From the NCBI GenBank assembly GCA_030611315.1, contig JAUWPZ010000010.1, positions 1 through 47,315 of the forward strand: a stretch of DNA of 47,315 nucleotides, given 5' to 3'. A program made the translations under genes and the position numbers. Source of the DNA: Sedimentisphaerales bacterium. Its GTDB lineage: Bacteria; Planctomycetota; Phycisphaerae; Sedimentisphaerales; Anaerobacaceae. Position 1 is the stretch's first letter. Every line of letters starts with the position of its first letter. The notes below the pieces were generated by a model. It searched no databases and was not told the DNA's origin. It worked only from the letters and a program-made list of their open reading frames with translations. This document shows positions 43,628-47,315 of this stretch, piece by piece.

Positions 43628-44380
43628 ATGAGCCAATCAGTGCCGAATGATATGAGAACGAATTCTAATACATCTCGAGAGCCGCCTGGTTTTTCGCTGG
43701 CGGAGGTGCTTGCGGCGTTGACGATAGGAGCGATGATTTTGGTCGCGGTTCTGAGTGTTTACAGCCAGGCTGAGCGCTCTGTTGCCGCGGTGAATCGCAA
43801 GCTCGACAGCATCCGGATTCCCGCTGAGGTTCTGCAGCGCATCGCCGAGGACCTTGACAGAACGGTTTCACCGGGTGCGGATACGAGAATTACTATCGAG
43901 CCCGGTGTTGAGGACGGTTACCAGAAGTCGCGTCTGACGATTACAAGAACTCTCAACGCTAACTCGAGTAAGCCTGAGATATTTAAGGAAATAACCTGGC
44001 AGGCGGGGTATGACTTTGATTCTGATGCTGAAGGCCTGGTTATATACCGGGGCCACAGGGGGATTGCTTTGGAGGACAAGCTGCTCGAGGGTGATTCCCA
44101 GAAAAGCAAAGCCGACAGAGAGCTTTTTGTGCCGATGTGTGCGGGCGTTACTTATTTCAAGGTGGAGGTTCCCCAGGGCGAAAAATTCCTGGATAAATGG
44201 TCGAGCACTTCACTTCCTCGCGGTATCAGGGTGACGATTTCCTTTGCCGAGCCTTTTAAGACCGTAAAGGGTACTTTGGATGTTCCGGAAGAAGAAAAAA
44301 TCACTCGGACCATAGCTATCGATAAAACCAGAAAAATCATATTCGTGATGACACCAAAAGAGGGTGTAGATATTAAATAA
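43628..44380 (+). CDS. Minor pseudopilin GspJ-like
   Basis: A prepilin-like protein of ~250 residues. The ATG at 43628 is preferred to the TTG at 43619; an in-frame ATG at 43649 is also possible. The cleavage site is PPG|FSLAEVLAALTIGAMI with Glu at mature position 5. The globular domain includes LQRIAEDLDRTVSPG and GLVIYRGHRG and ends in a beta-rich segment, in keeping with GspJ's size and position between I and K. It is inferred to form the tip complex with GspI and GspK. Confidence 0.8.
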   Translation: MSQSVPNDMRTNSNTSREPPGFSLAEVLAALTIGAMILVAVLSVYSQAERSVAAVNRKLDSIRIPAEVLQRIAEDLDRTVSPGADTRITIEPGVEDGYQKSRLTITRTLNANSSKPEIFKEITWQAGYDFDSDAEGLVIYRGHRGIALEDKLLEGDSQKSKADRELFVPMCAGVTYFKVEVPQGEKFLDKWSSTSLPRGIRVTISFAEPFKTVKGTLDVPEEEKITRTIAIDKTRKIIFVMTPKEGVDIK

Positions 44381-45679
44381 ATGATGATGAGCAAAGAAAG
44401 TCTGAACAATTGTGATAACCGAAACCGCCCGGGTATTGTACTGTTGATAACCTTGGTGGTTTTGGTTGTGCTTTCAACGCTGGCTTATATCTTAACCGGC
44501 CGTTTGTCCGCCCATCGTCACCGGGACCAGTATATCATAGATTACAGCCAGGCTCGCTATGGCTGTGACTCGGCGGTAAAGTATGCCCTTGCCACATTGG
44601 AGAATCTCGAGCCGGAAGTGATTAGCCGTCCGGATGAGCCGGATTTTTCCGATTTGTTTGCGATGAGCGATGAGCAATACGAGGAAATGTTGGACCAGTG
44701 GGCCGCCCGGATGGGGATAGTCAGGAATAAGGATTCTGACGTTGACGAGGATATTACTGATGTTGACGATGTTAACGAAATTGACGATGTTAATGATATT
44801 AATGATGTTATCGGATTCACAGAGATAAATGACCCTAATGCCGTGGAGATTCAGGGGCCTTACGGTCCGCCCTGGCCGTTTGTGACCGAGCCGGCCGAGT
44901 TCGAGGTTGGTACTGCCAAAGTCAAGATTGAAATTGAGGACGAAAATGCAAAATACCCTCTTGGCTGGGCAGTTCTGGCCGATACTAAGGTCGAGCGTGA
45001 AGCTAAGGCAGGACTCGAAACTTTTTGTGAGTGGATGGAATTCGATAAGGAACGGATTGATTTACTGAAAGACGACCTGAAAAAAATAAGTGAGAGAAAG
45101 CAGTTCGAACTTGAGTTTAAGCCGACAACGACAACCGTGAGAACACCATCGAGGAGTACATCCAGCAGCGGAAGAACTACGACTACGCGGTCCCGGATAA
45201 CCAGGAAAACCATATCCGCCGCGGCGCAGATTGTCGAGCAGACCAGTAATTTTTCGAGACTTTTTCATAGTTCCCTGATTGATACCGAGGCCCTGGCCAG
45301 GCCGACGATAGAGAGTGAAACCAGAAAAGAATCGGCCTTGAAATATATGGGAATGTGGGCGACTCGAAAAGTTAATATCAATACCGCTCCGAGGCATGTA
45401 TTAGAGGCGGCCTTTGCCTTCGGGGGCGATGCCGACAAAATCGCACAGGAAATCATAGTGCGAAGACGCATAAAGCCTTTTAAGGATTTCAAAGAGCTGA
45501 GGACAACGCTGCTCGGGTATTCTGATTCGATTGAAAAGTGCGAAAAATATATCACGACCGTCAGCACGTGTTTCACGATTAAAGTAACCGCTGTGAGCGG
45601 AGTAGCAGAGGCATCGGCAATTATAGCGATAACGAAAGACGGTAAAAAAATTCAGCGAATTGCCATAATCAATAGCTGA
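44381..45679 (+). CDS. gspK: Pseudopilus tip protein GspK-like
   Basis: A 432-residue protein starting one base after the gspJ stop. Leader cleavage is predicted at RPG|IVLLITLVVLVVLSTL; the usual Glu at position 5 is absent, as in known GspK proteins. Residues ~117-157 are a DVDD/DVND acidic repeat. The T2SSK region has KVNINTAPRHVLEAAFAFG (about residues 330-348) and IIVRRRIKPFKDFKELRTTL, a helix-hairpin-helix-like SAM domain typical of GspK. A Thr/Ser/Arg-rich stretch (about residues 245-275) interrupts the domain. GspK caps the pseudopilus. Confidence 0.88.
   Translation: MMMSKESLNNCDNRNRPGIVLLITLVVLVVLSTLAYILTGRLSAHRHRDQYIIDYSQARYGCDSAVKYALATLENLEPEVISRPDEPDFSDLFAMSDEQYEEMLDQWAARMGIVRNKDSDVDEDITDVDDVNEIDDVNDINDVIGFTEINDPNAVEIQGPYGPPWPFVTEPAEFEVGTAKVKIEIEDENAKYPLGWAVLADTKVEREAKAGLETFCEWMEFDKERIDLLKDDLKKISERKQFELEFKPTTTTVRTPSRSTSSSGRTTTTRSRITRKTISAAAQIVEQTSNFSRLFHSSLIDTEALARPTIESETRKESALKYMGMWATRKVNINTAPRHVLEAAFAFGGDADKIAQEIIVRRRIKPFKDFKELRTTLLGYSDSIEKCEKYITTVSTCFTIKVTAVSGVAEASAIIAITKDGKKIQRIAIINS
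44735..44815 (+). repeat. Short acidic tandem repeat in gspK
   Basis: Degenerate repeats of a GATGTTGACGATGTTAACG-like word encode alternating Asp-Val-Asp/Asn and Asp-Ile units (DVDEDITDVDDVNEIDDVND). The periodic Asp/Asn could bind calcium or be a length-variable linker. Confidence 0.6.
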
Positions 45680-45701
45680 ATACCGACGACTATTCAGGAG
45701 T

Positions 45702-47183
45702 ATGCTCGACGTGGAATCTCAGAACTACTTGGGAATATATCTAAGCAAAGACACAGCGACGGTGGTTTGCCTTGGACCGCTGGGCAGAGAACTGCTGGGC
45801 TGCTTCAGTGTTTCTGCTGTTGAAGAGCATGAAGAGGCCCAGGTCAATCCGGGCGTGTCCGGATTGGCGAGCCTTATCGCCCAGGGTTGTGCCGAGAGAC
45901 AATTGGAATTCTCGGATGTTGCCGTTGCTTTGGATTGTGCAATGTTTATGCAGCACAATGTTCACAGCGAGTTCAGTGATGAAAAGCAAATCGGTGCGAC
46001 CGTGAGGTTTGATGCCGAAGAAGCGCTTGCCACGGACATAAGCGACGTTGCGATAGCTTTCCAAAAAACTTTTGGCGACCAGACCGGCTCGGAGCTGACG
46101 GTATTTACAGCACAGCGTAAAGTATTGTCGGAGGTCCTTCGTTCTCTGCAGAGTAACGCTATTGACCCGGTTACCATCGAGCCGGACGTTAATTGTCTGT
46201 CGAGATTTATTCGCCAAAATGTATCTCCGCCTGAGGATGGACATACTTTGTTCGGTGTGCTTTCGAGGCGCAGCGGTTATTTGGTTGACCCGCCCACAGG
46301 CATAGGAGGCGGGCAAGGGCAAGAGGCATCGATGGTGAGAACATTCCTGGTGGGTCCCACACGGGACAGAAGCGGGCTGCTCTCGAGAGAGGTGCTGATA
46401 ACGACGGCCCTGGTTAGAGGCGGCGAGCCAATAAATTGCCTTAAAATTTTTGATTCGGCCGGTTCCGTCGATTGCCGGCAGCTTAGCGAGCGGCTGGGTA
46501 TTGAAGTAAGCAGTGTTGACTTGCTCGAGTCCGGTGCGACCGTTTCAGGAGTACCGACCGATTGCGCCGAGGCCGTTGATTGCGCAATTGCCTACGGAGC
46601 GGCCTTGACTCATCTGGACAAGGCGCAAAGCGCAAATTTCCGCGATGATTTTATGCCTTATCAGGGCAGAAAGCTGAGACTGCAAAAAGCGCTGAAGTTC
46701 ACGGCAATATCCGCTACGGTCCTTTTGGTTGCTCTTGGTCTGTATTTCCAGTCACAATTGATGAAGGTGAACAAGGAGCGAGACGCAAGGTACGATAAAT
46801 TTGTTGTAGATTACTCGGCTGTTATGCAGGGCAAAGAACCACCGCCTAAAATAAATCCCGTAAGTAGGCTCAAAAGTGAGGTGGCGCGGATTAAGAATTT
46901 TAAGATTGGGCTGGATGGTAATAAAGGGCTGACCATATCGTCAAAGCTGACGAAGGTGCTCGATGCGTTTAACGAATGTGCGGCGCCGACGAAGTTAATG
47001 ATAGATTCGATATCCATTACGGCCAGGAGCGTCGGTATAACAGGGAGTACTTCCACTCGCAATAACACGCTTCTGTTGTTCGATACAATCAGGAAGAACA
47101 ATCTGGATGTTGTAATGACAAAACTCAGCACAGAGCCAAAAACCAGACGTGACAAATTTATAATAACAGTCATACCGAAATAA
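45702..47183 (+). CDS. GspL-like/PilM-N-like inner-membrane secretion protein
   Basis: A 493-residue protein. Residues ~1-320 look like an actin-like (PilM/GspL cytoplasmic) domain: YLGIYLSKDTATVVCLGPLG near the start, VAVALDCAMFMQHNV, and TDCAEAVDCAIAYGAALTHL at the end of the fold. One membrane helix follows (FTAISATVLLVALGLYFQS, about residues 332-350), then a PilN-like periplasmic coiled-coil and ferredoxin-like domain (about 360-493). This single-protein fusion matches GspL, which links GspE to GspM. A GTG at 45711 has better Shine-Dalgarno spacing (AGGAG) than the ATG at 45702. Confidence 0.8.
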   Translation: MLDVESQNYLGIYLSKDTATVVCLGPLGRELLGCFSVSAVEEHEEAQVNPGVSGLASLIAQGCAERQLEFSDVAVALDCAMFMQHNVHSEFSDEKQIGATVRFDAEEALATDISDVAIAFQKTFGDQTGSELTVFTAQRKVLSEVLRSLQSNAIDPVTIEPDVNCLSRFIRQNVSPPEDGHTLFGVLSRRSGYLVDPPTGIGGGQGQEASMVRTFLVGPTRDRSGLLSREVLITTALVRGGEPINCLKIFDSAGSVDCRQLSERLGIEVSSVDLLESGATVSGVPTDCAEAVDCAIAYGAALTHLDKAQSANFRDDFMPYQGRKLRLQKALKFTAISATVLLVALGLYFQSQLMKVNKERDARYDKFVVDYSAVMQGKEPPPKINPVSRLKSEVARIKNFKIGLDGNKGLTISSKLTKVLDAFNECAAPTKLMIDSISITARSVGITGSTSTRNNTLLLFDTIRKNNLDVVMTKLSTEPKTRRDKFIITVIPK

Positions 47184-47202
47184 TAGCAAAGGGGTCTCTT
47201 TG

Positions 47203-47315
47203 GTGAGTGATATATATAAAAATCCGATTTCGTATTATATAGGCATTCCTGTAGTGGTTGCCTTGTGGCCGTTGCTGGTGTGGGGAGTATATTCGCCGAA
47301 AGCGGGTAAGAGTTT
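47203..47315 (+). CDS. GspM/PilO-like membrane protein, 5' part (cut by window end)
   Basis: A GTG start at 47203 after AAAGGGG opens a frame running off the window end. The visible 37 residues start MSDIYKNPISYYIGIPVVVA and continue with a hydrophobic segment. A single N-terminal membrane helix right after the GspL-like gene is what GspM or PilO would show. Not enough is visible for a firm family call. Confidence 0.5.
   Translation, partial: MSDIYKNPISYYIGIPVVVALWPLLVWGVYSPKAGKS

Noticed and set aside
46270-46325. Repeat insertion inside the GspL-like gene (CCCGCC...GGCGGG)
   Set aside because: A 6-bp inverted repeat encodes DPPTGIGGGQGQ, which may be an insert like that in dxr, but the match to other repeats is too short to claim.

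Overview
The window looks like a chromosomal segment of a planctomycete-type bacterium, probably Phycisphaerae/Sedimentisphaerales. This is inferred from the mix of a split archaeal-type LeuC/LeuD isomerase, DUF1573 and tetraheme cytochrome genes, a long T2SS/pseudopilin operon with expanded proteins, a PocR-AraC regulator, and abundant small intergenic repeats. No rRNA, tRNA or CRISPR array was seen.

Layout. 1-4.2 kb: leucine biosynthesis on the minus strand (leuA, leuC, leuD), with a stand-alone four-helix-bundle gene wedged between leuC and leuD. 4.2-5.4 kb: repeat-rich non-coding DNA ending in a promoter and a very strong Shine-Dalgarno. 5.4-9.8 kb: an AT-richer accessory island. It holds a restriction-modification-like pair (NucS-like nuclease plus beta-class DNA methyltransferase) convergent with a DUF5131 three-Cys protein and its partner TcmP. 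10.1-11.4 kb: a PocR/AraC regulator. 11.7-15.3 kb: dxr and a large multi-PDZ RseP-type site-2 protease. 15.6-17.3 kb: a MITE followed by an atypical serine hydroxymethyltransferase. 17.4-25.7 kb: a surface-glycan cluster (flippase-like protein, polysaccharide pyruvyl transferase, methyltransferase, GT9, GT4, GT-C-like membrane protein, GT2), including a small frameshifted gene. 26.1-30.8 kb: an osmotic-stress cluster (OtsA-OtsB fusion, TreT-like trehalose synthase, MscS channel). 31.3-34.0 kb: a DUF1573 lipoprotein and a tetraheme cytochrome fused to a degenerate phosphoesterase-like domain. 34.1 kb to the end: a type II secretion/pseudopilin operon in the order C-like, D, E, F, G, H, I, J, K, L-like, M-like (cut by the window edge).

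The most notable signals are these. Small dispersed intergenic repeats have apparently inserted in frame into two conserved genes, dxr and the GT-C-like membrane protein. A MerR/excisionase-like helix-turn-helix signature lies in the long C-terminal extension of a GspI-like pseudopilin. A 173-bp MITE has exact TAA duplications. A palindromic repeat family occurs in three intergenic regions. The nuclease operon leader has an ATG-TAA start-stop after a perfect Shine-Dalgarno. The DUF5131/TcmP pair sits beside a restriction-like module and may be an undescribed defence locus. All functional calls come from reading motifs in the sequence; no database search was possible.
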